From: Campylorhamphus procurvoides
Taxonomy: Eukaryota; Chordata; Aves; Passeriformes; Dendrocolaptidae
NCBI GenBank assembly: GCA_013396655.1
Contig: WBMV01005969.1
Location: 1,025,534-1,089,533 of the forward strand
Direction: 5' to 3'
Length of the DNA stretch: 64,000 bases
Part shown: one piece after another, positions 53,206 to 64,000 of the stretch
Numbering within the stretch: the first letter of the stretch is position 1
Layout: each line of letters opens with the position of its first letter
Translations under genes and position numbers: made by a program
The notes under the pieces: generated by a model
The model's database searches: none
What the model was told of the DNA's origin: nothing
The model's input: the letters and a program-made list of their open reading frames with translations, nothing else

Positions 53206-53691
53206 ATGACTTTCATTGCAGATTTAACGAATCTCTTGAGTGCAATGAAAACCAAGAGTGGGTTAATATGCTCTGATTTGTAAAAAGCTGTTACTAAATT
53301 AAAAGAAACTGCAAGAAAATAAATTAATGCCATGGATAAATGAGTAACAGAAATAGAGGACTGGTTTGACCAATGTGAAAGACATTATGAGCTTACTACA
53401 GAAATGCAGAAATTCACTGAAAGGAGAGAAAAAACATTTGAACTAAGGTATCGCTGTGTCAAAACTGCAAGAAAAATTCAATATCACAGTAAGTGACTGA
53501 GAAGAATGAGAGAAGACACAAGGAGCTCTTCAAGTAGTATTTCAGAGAAGCTTACTATAAGACCTGTCTTAAGTGTGGCTCATGTGTTTGTACGACACAG
53601 GGAACCAGCAGAGAACTTCAACTTTGTTCATGCCCTTTTGCCTCAATCCCACAAGAGGCTGCTTAGGGACATATATGACTTAGAGAAATGA
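53206..53691 (+). pseudogene. decayed coding-like frame, unidentified
   Basis: One plus-strand frame runs from an ATG at 53206 to a TGA at 53689-53691 (162 codons) with only four internal stops: TAA 53281-53283, TAA 53320-53322, TGA 53341-53343 and TGA 53494-53496. Between them are open runs of 50 codons (53344-53493) and 64 codons (53497-53688). The translation between 53344 and 53487 is strongly protein-like (Glu/Lys/Arg-rich with Trp, Cys, His and Tyr, for example IEDWFDQCERHYE and RREKTFELRYRCVKTARK). A GTAAGT splice-donor motif sits at 53489-53494, and acceptor-like sites lie at 53171-53181 (TTCTTCCCCAG) and 53212-53221. That arrangement suggests the remains of an exon in place rather than a spliced retrocopy. 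I do not recognise the family, and chance cannot be excluded. Confidence 0.35.
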
Positions 53692-53928
53692 AAACATCTT
53701 TTTCAAGCCCTTTCTAGTGGCTTTCAATTTTCAGTGTTTTAGCAGCTGCTTCCCAAAGGACTCTGGGCATGGAAGAAGACAGGAGTGCAGGCTCCTGGGG
53801 ACTCTGGAAATTCCAGGAGCCAAGCAGTCCCCAAGGCCAAGCAGTATGGACCAACCACACCACCAGCTACTGCTTGGTGTGGGGCACTGAGTGCTCTGCA
53901 GTCATAAGCATCCTTCAGCTGGGCAGCG
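53692..53928. other. short spacer between decayed frame and solo LTR
   Basis: Less AT-rich than average. It continues past the LTR at 54504, so the LTR interrupted this stretch. A 71-codon frame (53769-53984) runs into the LTR and is not a gene. Confidence 0.5.
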
Positions 53929-54005
53929 TGCGCATCGCAGACCCGTTAGGGCGAGGACAGAAGGGAAAACTCAACGCAGGGTGAGGAGAAAATGGCTGAC
54001 AGCAA

Positions 54006-54011
54006 TTTATT
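54006..54011 (-). promoter_or_regulatory. LTR polyadenylation signal
   Basis: AATAAA on the minus strand, 15 bases downstream of the LTR TATA box and about 75 bases before the LTR 3' end. Confidence 0.7.
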
Positions 54012-54025
54012 CAACTGAGCAACAG

Positions 54026-54033
54026 CTTATATA
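54026..54033 (-). promoter_or_regulatory. LTR TATA box
   Basis: TATATAAG on the minus strand within the solo LTR at 53929-54503. Transcription would start roughly 25-30 bases downstream, near 54000, and proceed toward lower coordinates into the flank at 53928. Confidence 0.7.
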
Positions 54034-54503
54034 GTGCCAGGATAGAAGGATCTGGAAAAAGGGGTGGATCTGAGGGATTGACAAGGAGGGTCTGTCGCGC
54101 AATAGGGCGAGGGATAAGAGCTCTGCCTAAGGGGAGTGGATATGGGAGGTACTAAGGGAGTGGTCAGCCCTATTTGGAGAAGGGCTATGTGCCGCTGTCA
54201 AGGGCGACCAGTGACCAATGGGAGACCTACCTGAACCCAGGAGTTTTATACCCAATGGGAGTGTGTAACTGGGGAAAGAACTGGGGTTCCAACCAATCAA
54301 AACATTCGTACTTATGCCTATTTCATTTCTAATCTAATACAACAGTAAACTGCTTAATAAATAACTAAATAACTGGTGGGTCTTCTTCCCATTGTCTTCC
54401 TATGATCCCCAATCATCTTCAAACCGCTGTCTCAGCTTCGGATTTGGTCTTCTCCGGACTTCTATCTCTCCGCCACAGCTGGTAGGTTTCCCTAATCCCC
54501 ACA

Positions 54504-57500
54504 GGCAGCGTGCACCCACATGTGCAAACCAGCCTGCAACTGGTCAAACCACTCCACTGAACAATGGAGAAGAGAAGAGAAGCCCTCCCCTAAATGGTAA
54601 TCCCTGTCTCAGTGATCTGTACCTGAGAGCAGGATATTGCTCCCTGTCAGTGATTGAAAGGCATTGATGAACTCTCTTGTCAGTAATGATGAACACTGTG
54701 ACCTTTGTGGAGAGGTTCTGTACTTTTGGAGGAGGAAGAATTTATTTTACAGGTACATTTTTCAAATGAATATGTGCTCTTAATAGACACATTGCAAGAA
54801 AATAATATAATTAAGAATAAATTACCCTAATTTAATATTTATTTACATATGAAAATTTTTTAAAAGGTATTCAAAAATATTTTCAGATGTATCAAGCAGA
54901 GAAATTATCAATAAGTTTTGTCCCAAGAGGGACATCAACCATATCTCTATAGTCTTTATGTATTCATATAGAGTAGTAGAAATCAAAGCAACAGTGCATA
55001 GCAGTATGCCAAATCCAAACTATTATCCATTATTTACATTCTGCATGTAAGGTGGATAAGGCACTACGCAAGATATTACATTGCTAAATTTGCAATATGT
55101 CAGCTATGTGTTTTCATGGAACTCTTTAGTCTCGTAGCAGGTGGACCAATTCCTTACATTTTTCTTCAGCACTGGCCTTTTTCTGCAATTGCAGGGGAAC
55201 CTGAAAGGTCACAGAGGTTAATTTCAGGCTAATTTACCCACTGAAACTCAACTTTCACATGTTTCTCATTTACCTGTGCTCCCTTATTCCTCAGCACAGA
55301 ATGTCATTAAGGGCCACCCTTGAGATCTAATTTTTCATGGCCTTTTTTGCCATGTCTGGGTCATTGAATATCATTCCTTCCATTTGCAGATGTGCTGTAC
55401 GGGACAAGTCACTTCAGGCTTTTTGCCACTAACTTAATCCACCTCCTAAGCTTCAAAATTTCTCACATACTGTGATTGGGCTGACAATGTGCTCTCAGGG
55501 GGGTTTCCAACCAAAGTGCACTTCAGTCTTTTCTGTCCTGCAGGACTCTTCAAAGAAGTGAATAGCAGTTATTGGAATAAAAATCCTGAAGTCTAATGAG
55601 ATTTTGTTTTATTTTTTTCAGGGAATACATTTCTCAAGGGCAAGATTTGTTCAAAACATGACAGGATTTTAGCTTAAAGCTGTTAGGTTTTGCCTCATGC
55701 TAGTTTCCTCTGTCAAGTCATCGCAATATGGATAAAAACACAGTATCTGCACCTGTACAGTATTGTCCACAGGTGGATCCGATTAACAAAGCCAGAGATC
55801 TTGCTTTTTTTCTGCAAAATAGCAATCCTACAGGGCTGAATAACACAGGGATGAATTATCTACATATTGTTTTCCTTTTTCAAACTAATGAATGCATGTG
55901 TCTAGGAGATTTTCTAGCTTTCTGACCCTTCAGGGGAATGGGGGTGTCTCAGCCTCTTGATGGAGCTTGAAATGCTCTACAAAGCAGTTGGCTGGGTTTC
56001 TTATCATGGTTTCTTTTCACTTGAATAGGTACTTGGAGCAATACTCCTTTGTAGTGTTTGGATGTCACCACTCCGTTCTTGAAACATTCATTTTGTGTCT
56101 TGAAAGCTGTAGGTTGTCCTTGCTTTACACATCCCCTGAGTGCTGAACCTGAACCTGGAGGACTCTTCTGACCCCATCACAAATTGTGTTTTTTTTAAAG
56201 GACTGGACATGGGATTCCATACAGCAAGGTAAATAGCTATCCTGGCAACCATGAGACATCAAAGCAGAGAGATAATACACTCCATTGCCATGTACCAAAT
56301 ATGTAACTTTACTTCTGACCTGGCTTCAGGATACATTAAATTGAGTGTGCATTGGTTGCAAATGAGCAGTGATTGTGAAATGCTTTATGGGATGGTGAAG
56401 TGAGGTTTTATGAGCCCTTACCTGTTACTGCAGGGGAATCTCGGTACCTGTAGTGCTGGTGCTGTTCCTTGGTGGGAGTCTGTCTCTGCTCTCTTCTCTC
56501 CACTACTCCATCCCCCCACTCCTCTGCACAGGCTCTGCTGCACCCTGCAGAACTTTCTTCTGCTCAGCCAGGGACCGCAGTCTTCCCTTGCCTCCCGCAT
56601 TGTCCTGCTTGCTGCAGAACAAGAACTGCTTCAATCTAGTTTATGTTACCACTCACTTCAATACAAATCACTCACCTTTTCTTACAATCACCATCTTTAC
56701 ATTTTTTTACTTGCCATTTTGACAGTCTGTGTTGTTTTGTGGGTCTGTGATGAAAATTGAGCTAGTATACATTTTCAGTTTTATTCTACATTTTCCACCA
56801 AAACATTTAGATTCTTAATGTATACTGATAAAGATTTTTAATTATTTTTGCTATAGCAATATAGTGTTGCTCTACCACGATGCTCATCTTTTCAGCCTTT
56901 ATATTCTTTTAGTAAAATAGCCGCAATTGTGTGTGAGGTTAAAATAGTAATTACTGAGATAACCTACTGTAAAAGGTCCAAAGTTTTCCCCTATGGACTA
57001 CTTCTGGAAGAAATCTAAGTTTTAGCTTACATTTAGTTGCTTACAAAATAGCTGGTTCCAATTAGCAATTTATCTCTCTAACATTATTCTCTTATGCCAC
57101 TACTTTTCCCCGGCTGTAGGTGCTTTAACATTGACAATAAACACAGCGTGTGCATACGATATTACCTATGTGTCTTTTACAGTCAACAGGGATTTAAAGC
57201 ACATAAGGAAAGCAGAGTTCTGTGCTTTCCAGGTAGTCTTTTATCTGCAATGAATATATAAAAATTTGATCAACAAGATCTTCTTTAATATTTTCTCTTT
57301 CTGTCACCAAAAGATGTATCTTGCCGTTCAGACACCCAGCTGCATGGTTTAATGAATGTATCCAGTTTTACTATTAAAAGCTTTGTCACTTTTATCACAA
57401 GATATGAAGCATCAAGTTTTGTTGCCCATCTGATTTAAGTGGAAATAAAAGTTCAGTCTCTTTCCAGTGAGAGTGATCAAGCCTCCCTGTATCATGGTGC

Positions 57501-57848
57501 TAATTAGAGCTGGATGAATTCTTCTAATTAAGCAAACTTTTGAAATGCATTTAAAATCTTAGTGCTGATTTATTTGTTTGTTTATGATGAAAGACTGTGG
57601 GAAGTGAGAAGGATAATAGTGGCCATTTCAAATCTAGCCACCAATGCAGCAGCATGCATCCTTCTGCCATCCTAGTGGGGTGATAAGTGGTCTCATTATG
57701 GGGCCAGTGCCTCTTCTGCCTTTGCTCGTGAGCTTTGAGACCCAACAGCCTGAAAGTCACGTGTTTTAGTCCACAGAGGGAGTGAGGAATTCACATACAA
57801 AAGAAGCAGTCAAAGAGGGAAGCTCTCAAAATGCCTTTTTGTTCACTT
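54504..57848. other. unannotated non-coding DNA
   Basis: No gene recognised. The stretch 56410-56640 is more GC-rich with open frames on both strands (56410-56760 plus, 56418-56600 minus) but no recognisable domain. Confidence 0.5.
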
Positions 57849-57881
57849 AAAAAAAAAACAAAACAAAAAAAAAAAAAAAAA
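57849..57881. repeat. A-rich low-complexity run
   Basis: Thirty-three bases of A with two isolated C. No retrocopy is recognisable upstream, so it is not called a poly-A tail. Confidence 0.8.
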
Positions 57882-60800
57882 CCAAAGGCAGCTCGTTGAA
57901 TAGGCCTCTATCGCTTTCTTTGTTACTGGTAACAGTAATCTCACATTTAGGCAGAAGATGAGCTCCCAGGAGAGCAGGATACAAGCCTTTCTGGCTTTCA
58001 TTCCCAAGCCCCACAGCTTTGGAAGACACGTAGCTGACTTCAGAGACTGGAAATGTTGGTATCTGGATGATATAAATTCACTCTGACTTTGGCAAAGCCA
58101 ACTTAATATCCCACTGGAGACAGCCTCTGTTGCAGTGTTGTGAATCCCTCAAGGAGATGGATGAACTGCCCAGAGTTTTGACTCACACCTCCATGGGAAA
58201 GCACCTGGAAATGCAGAAAGTCCTCTGCCTGCTTTGTCCTGCCTTCCTCTGCTGCCCTGGCTCCCAGCACCTTGTTCCAACAGGGTGGTCCTGGCAACCT
58301 CTTGGATCCCAAATCCAAGAAGGTAGCATAAACAGGCTGCCTCACAGGTCCATGGCTGCCGAGGTCCCATAACTGTGGGCAAAGACTGACTGTCCAAGGG
58401 GAAAAGAGAGAGGCTCAACAGAAAAGAGACAAGACTTAAAACCTTGTTTGATCAGAAGATTCATCAAAACCAATATAGTCTGACATTGTTTTTGACAAGC
58501 TGGCCCTTCAAAATTATAATGTCCTAGGAGACAATTTTTTCCTTGATCTCTTCTAATTTGCAGGACTGTTTTTTTGAAGGATAAGTCAGCTGGAAAATCT
58601 CAATAAAATGGGTTCGCAAAGACAGTATTGGTGACCTAACTCTTTGCAACTGAAGTGCAGCTGAATGAACTCAGTCAGTCAGGTCTCCTCTGAGCATCAC
58701 AACATTAAACAAATAAGGGCAAGTGGAAAACTGTCACCACTGTGGATGTGCTTGATGAATATTCTGGGAAGGAAAAGGGTACTTTTTAAAGGTTTTCTGT
58801 ATATTCAGCATTGTACTTACTTGATCATTTGTGAAAAGAGCAAACCACTGTTGACATTCATCCACAGACCAAAGTTTAAATTTTATACACTACTGCACCC
58901 ATTATAGCTCAGGCAAAGTTCATGCTCTCAAGGCCACCCTTCTTTGTAATTCAGTCAACAAAATTTACTTTTTGTCTTGCTCTTCTGCCTTTGTTTGTGG
59001 GTTTTGTGTTTGTTGGTTTTTTTCTGAATAGAGCTCAAAATTAGTGCAGTGAATGCAGCTAGAGGAAAGAATTAAGATAGGAATTTGCTCTTTCTTTTGC
59101 TAACAAAAAAGATTCGATGATGAGAGCGATTAAATGGAAAAGCTAAAGTGGATGAATCTGCCAAAATAAAAATAGAAGATAGATATTTGCAACACTAGAT
59201 CTTTTCCCTTACCATGATCTTTAAGTTGCAACACTTAACACCTTAAGCAACAACACTGCTGTATCATTTATGGGTCTACCACTTGTAAAATAGTAGATTA
59301 TATCTTTAAAAGGAACCAGTAACTGTTATCTTGGCTTTTGAATTTGGACCCTGATTTTCAAAAAGCAGCACACTAAATTCATATTTTTTTGGCATGAACC
59401 AATGGGTGTCTTCACTCCTCATTGCAACTGTCCCAGGTGAACACAAAAACCAACTCTGGATTTCAAGTCTTCTTAGCAAAGAGAGCTTTTGAGTTAGTAA
59501 GGTTAAAGAGACTACCTGGAAATAGTTATATAATGAGTGAAAAGGAAAATAAATGGAGTCATGATTGCTCGCAATGAAAAAAATTTGCAATAGATGAGTG
59601 CTTACTGCAGAAAGCAAAGAACAAGGTAGATAATATGTCCCTAAAAGGAAAGCAAAAGGGGAAAAATATATATTTAATAATAGGAGATTAAATCTATTGT
59701 GATATAAAAAGAGAAAGATTCAACAGAATAAATAGAAATAGGTTTAACTATTCTGTAAGTTTTCTCCTTACAGAAATCAAAAACTGAACACATTAATAAT
59801 ATTATATTAGAAGTGAATTTTTTTTATTTTAACAGGCTTTGTATTAGTCTTTTGTAGAACCAAATGGAAACAGAGATATTGTGGACATATGATTATGTCT
59901 CCTTTGTTAAGGCGTCCACCAACTACTTTATTTCAGATAACCTTTAGTACCTCAATATACTCAGAATTCTTTTAGAGGCAAAACATTATTTAAAATCTTT
60001 TCTTAAAAATAGCATTTTTAACCAGTTGTTAAAAAGTTATGCTGATTGTGACACAATCCTGGTCTCATGGTACAGTTGTTTACAACTAGACTTCCAATGA
60101 TTTTAATATACTCCAATATCGTAACACCAGTAACACCAGTAGTCACTGGGAATGGAAAAAAGGAAAAGAAAAAAACAGAGTAGTTTTATTTGTGAGGATT
60201 TTCTCAAGTACTTTGACTAGGTATTTCTAACTTCACTACAATTATCATGTAATGTTTTCAGAACTGAAAAATATTAAAAAGAAAAATTTCTTCCTTTTTT
60301 TTAATTGAATTCTTTATTTTGATAGTTTGAAAACAGTAACTGTTTGATAGAATTTCTCTCACATAACAAGCTTATGAGATTTCTTGTTATTGCTTCTTTT
60401 CAATTTAAAGAATAGAACTACTGGACCTTTTGAAGTTAATTCATCCAAGGTGAAGGTAGAAAAAAAAATAGAAAAGAATGAAGCTTTTCTGCTCTAAGAA
60501 AAGGGAGATCAAAATTTCATTCCATGCTGTCAATTTGTTAAGAGCAGGATAATGTAAAAGAGAATGTAGATGGTCTCTGAAAAATAACAATTATTTTGTT
60601 AAGATTTTAATATTTTTACATGATTTCTACTTTCAGAATTCTTCAAAACCTCAGACCAAAACAGTCCTTATAAATAGGCAACATTTTTTGAACCATAAAA
60701 TGAAAGAAAAAATGAGCTTGAATACTCTTCAGTAATTTGACAAGCTAAAATACTGAAGCTGAAAAAGTTTATCAACATATAAAGTTTAATTTGAAAGGGA

Positions 60801-61800
60801 TGAGATTCAAAGCTAATTTTCAGAACCAAAGCTCAAAACATTTTCAGTCTCTTACTAATACTCCATGCCTAAGGCAGCATTTAAAGCTGCAGAAACAGCC
60901 CCTGGAGCCCCAAGGAACTGTCCTTGGAAGCTCAGCTGGAATGGGAAGCATGGGATGAGGTCCCCCTTTTAGACATCTCATGCTGCTGCTCTCACCTTCA
61001 CTTTGTACTCAGCACTGTAACATTTGGTTTGGTCTCTTTGTCCCAGGTATCAGCTGAGGAACAGAGGGAAGCAAGGCATTTCTGCTTGTTTGTTTTTACA
61101 GATGAAAAATAAAGGTTAAATTTCAGTGGCCACTAGTTTGTGAGAGCCCAGATTAGAGCAAGGCTACTCCTGCAGCCATGCCAGAATTGACCCCGGCTCC
61201 ACCACTAACCTCACTTTTATGCTCCATTTTCCAAAGTCTGGTCAATATCTGAAAACTGTGGGAAAAAAATAGACTGATTTAACCGAGTCCTTTAGTTGCA
61301 AGTAAGAACAGACGCTTTTTGACTTTTGCTTGATGTTCCTTTATTGGGACCTCTACATCACCTTTGAGCTGCAATTTGAGGTACACTTTGAGACATTGCC
61401 TTCAATCCTGCATACCCTGATTGAAACATTGAAGACCCACACAATGATATCTATTACAGGAGCTGATTGATACTTTCCAATTCCTATGACTCTGTTTTCT
61501 GTTGCTCAAAACTTCATAAAAATTAAAATTTTAGGCTGAAATTCCCATTCCTGATATCTCTCTTAGGCTATGGATTAGTTTTCTTTTTTAAATATTTCAG
61601 CCAAAATAAAGTTCCTGTTTCCAAGAACATATTTAAGGAAAAAACTCCATCATTCTGCCCATAGTGAATACAAAACCAAACCAAAACAAAACCTAAACCA
61701 CTTAAGAAACAAACAATTCAAAACAACAAAAGTGAAAAAAAAATAAAACTTGGGAGAGTGGCTGACGATCTCATTACTGCAAATAAATATCTCAAATGCA
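57882..61800. other. unannotated non-coding DNA
   Basis: A GC-richer island at 58100-58420 has open frames on both strands (80-89 codons) without recognised similarity. A G/T-rich run lies at 58991-59023 and an A/C-rich run at 61671-61749. No gene supported. Confidence 0.5.
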
Positions 61801-62099
61801 AGTGTCATCAGGATGGTGCCAGACTATTTTCAGTAGTGCCCAGTGACAGGACAAGGAGCAATGGCCATAAACTGAAACACTAGAAATTTCACCTCAAGAT
61901 GAGGAAGGGTTTTTTCACATTGAGGGCAGAGAAACACTGGAAGAGGCTGCCCAGATAGTGGAATCTCTCTCTCTCTGGAGACATTCAGAACCCACCTGAA
62001 TGTGTTCCTGTGTAACCTGCTCTAGGTGAGTCTGCCTTGGCAGGGGGGGTTGGACTAGATAATCTCCAGAGGTCCTTTTCAACATTAATGATGCTGTAA
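61801..62099 (+). mobile_element. CR1 LINE 3'-end fragment
   Basis: Sense-strand CR1 order is well kept: GTCATCAGGATGGTGCCAGAC, AGTGCCCAGTGACAGGACAA, GGAGCAATGGCCATAAACTG, ATTTCACCTCAAGATGAGGA, AGGCTGCCCAGATAGTGGAA, CTGTGTAACCTGCTCTAGGT, GGGGGGGTTGGACTAGATAA and CTCCAGAGGTCCTTTTCAAC. The terminal ATTCTATGATT tail is eroded. It covers distal ORF2 and the 3' UTR with no intact frame. A/C-rich tracts lie on both sides (61671-61749 and 62097-62132). Confidence 0.95.
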
Positions 62100-64000
62100 A
62101 AACAAAACAAAAACCCCAAAAGCAAACCAAACTTTTGTAACTATTTTGTTCAATTCATGTTTTGTTCATGCAGGAAAAACAAGCAAGCAAAACACCATGC
62201 ACAGGTGAAAAAAGGCACTACTTGTAATTATTTTGTTGAAGCTGAAGCATTATATTTTGGAGCAAAGTCAGGTGTGCTTGGCCTTCTGGATTTTATAGAA
62301 TGGCTCTGCAAAGGGAAAATCTCAAGTCTTGCTTTTGAATGAAAACTCCTCACTGTGCTCAGGCCAACGGATTTTAAGTCTTACATCTGTTCTATCAGCA
62401 AAATGACTATAGACTTAAAGGTGTCTTAGGGTCCAACAGTACAGCCAGGCAGACAGCAGATGAGGGAAATCCCAAATGGAGTGGGAAGGCAGAGTGCCTG
62501 GGTCTGAGTCTGCTTGGAGACTGAAAGCAAACTGGGAAAATGCCCCAAGATAAATGATGTAGGGCAGGAGTCTGCTTTGTAGGTGTAGAGGTTAGACCAG
62601 ACCAAGTAGGTACACGCCCATGGGGTCTGTGACTGAAATTGGTGCAATGAGCTCAGTGTTTTCTGCCAGAATAGTGTCTAGGAGGAAGTCAGGTCTGTGT
62701 TTCAGGTATCTTTCTGGATTTAAGGGTTACATGATCGAGGGGAGGTATATTGGGCCTACAAGCAGCATGTGGGTCTACAGGCACATCTGATACACACACT
62801 GATATGGGTATATGCACACTGATACGCACAACATCCACGGTAAGGAGGTGGGGAGGGAGGGAAGGTGAACCAGAGAACACCTCTCCAGGATAGATGCTTG
62901 CTGTTCTCAGATGGGAGCCCCTGCAGATTAAAAAGATCCCAGCTTGGCAGAGCAGTAGGAGCAGCAGCACCTTCCTACACAAATGGCAGGACCTGAGGAC
63001 ACCTGTCTTGTACTGTGGGGAGTTCAGCTCCATGTGGCACAGACAAGCCTTTCAGCATGCAGAAGGTGCCTGCTGAGCACTGGTGCCATGAGGAAGGCAT
63101 GCTCAGGGGAGTGGACTCCTCCTGAAAGTAGAGGTACAGTTTTATTAGGAACTCAGCACTGGAATAATATAGGGTTGGTCTGAGTGGGGCCCAGAATACA
63201 TAAATACAAACAAACAGGATAAAAATTTAGCAATGCAAAGCCAAAGTCTCAAAATTTAGAAGCAGACCTAATGAAGATAGCTTGTATATCCTTAATGCAA
63301 CTCCTTGACATGTACTAGTTCTTTGATGTAAGCAGTATTCATCCAGCTGTAGCCATGTGACAAAGTCCATTCAGTCCTCCCAGGGCTTTGGCAAGATTAC
63401 CAACCCCAGGATCTCTAAGAAAAAGATAAAGCTGAAGCACAATGAATTCTTCACTTGAACAGAGAGAACACAATTTATCATTTTGCAGTGGATTCAGCTA
63501 GCAGGCTGAAGAATCCTACTGTGCATGCCTTAGAGGAGCAGTAAGTAACAGAGAGGGAAGATGCTGAAGCCCTCGCTTCCCTGGAAAGTAACAGAAAGAT
63601 GTAGTTTCAGTTCCCTTCTCCTCAACAGTAGGGCACTCTGATTCCATGGTACTAATTAAAGATCTGAACCTCAGCTGTAAATCAGACTTCAGGGATTCCT
63701 TGAGCACATGGATCAGTCATTGCTGAGTAGCCTGGGTTGCTTCTTCTTTTCACCATGATCTTTGTTGTATTTTTTTATTTTTTTGACCCTTTGACCCAAA
63801 TATTGGAGTAGTGTAAATTGGTACTGCTCCCTAGGGACTTAGTTTTTAAAGATGAAAGACAAATGCTATCGAAGAGCACTGCTTTGTCAGTCAGACTGTG
63901 AAAAGAGGAATAAAAATGTCTGCTGCTTCCAGTACACAACTGGTTGCCTTAGTAATACAGTCACAATTAGGTTGAAGAGACCCTGTATGGGACAACTAAT
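62100..64000. other. unannotated non-coding DNA to window end
   Basis: The first 33 bases are A/C-rich low complexity. A GC-richer segment at 62690-63180 has frames open on both strands (62689-63033 minus, 114 codons; 62894-63183 plus) but no recognised domain. Nothing else seen. Confidence 0.5.

Larger units (their letters stand above)
53929..54503 (-). mobile_element. solo LTR of an endogenous retrovirus, antisense
   Basis: On the minus strand it starts TGTGGGGATTAGGGAAACC and ends TGCGATGCGCA, giving proper TG...CA termini. Promoter elements sit in the right order on the minus strand: TATATAAG (plus-strand 54026-54033) and then AATAAA (54006-54011), followed by U5. A direct repeat GGCAGCG flanks it exactly (53922-53928 and 54504-54510), and the match extends by chance or design to ten bases (GGCAGCGTGC). 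A 7-bp duplication is longer than the usual 4-6, so the class is left open. No internal retroviral genes are present. The sharp termini and intact promoter motifs suggest a fairly young insertion. Confidence 0.88.

Noticed and set aside
56410..56760. 116-codon plus-strand frame with hydrophobic end
   Set aside because: No recognisable family; the hydrophobic stretch comes from T-rich DNA; another plus-strand frame and a minus-strand frame overlap it.
57849..57881. Poly-A tail of a processed pseudogene
   Set aside because: No coding or UTR-like retrocopy, target duplication or polyadenylation signal recognisable beside it.
58103..58418. Frames open on both strands in a GC-richer island
   Set aside because: Frames open on both strands are expected where stop codons are rare because of composition; no domain recognised.
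62689..63183. 114-codon minus-strand frame and overlapping plus-strand frames
   Set aside because: No recognisable domain or conserved motif; again open on both strands in a GC-richer segment.

Overview
The window reads as non-coding nuclear DNA from a bird, most probably a passerine. Three observations support this. (1) CR1 LINE 3' ends are scattered on both strands and end in the typical avian ATTCTATGATTCT-type tail. (2) At 45903-46030 a tRNA-Ile-like head (box A, anticodon-loop AAT, box B) is fused to a CR1-type tail. That is the architecture of the passerine SINE TguSINE1. (3) Two solo LTRs of avian endogenous retroviruses are present. I see no operons, bacterial genes, CRISPR arrays, rRNA or intact tRNA genes. 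The sequence is AT-rich overall, and the longest open frame is 130 codons, which is what chance gives.

Layout. 1-13400: unannotated AT-rich sequence with a C-rich/G-quadruplex-capable block (2080-2110), a pyrimidine tract (4434-4508) and faint relics of old palindromic MITE-like repeats (3150, 7125). 13400-25010: CR1 ends at 13408, 23180 and 24843 and a coding-like but unidentified stretch near 17626-18071. 25010-43690: two antisense CR1 copies (29358-29860, 30975-31302), a further MITE-like relic (33644), and otherwise no recognisable content. 43691-46616: a solo LTR with a 5-bp target duplication, the SINE, and a short CR1 end. 46617-54503: a CR1 end, a long purine hexamer microsatellite (51842-51978), a decayed coding-like frame ending near a consensus splice donor (53206-53691), and a second solo LTR (53929-54503). 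54504-64000: a CR1 end at 61801-62099 and unannotated sequence.

No protein-coding gene can be supported, so the window is either a gene desert or the inside of a very large intron. I did not find a new biological system. The items most worth checking are the broken coding-like frame at 53206-53691, the two solo LTRs as dated insertion markers, the SINE, and a recurring class of G/T-rich (A/C-rich) tracts.
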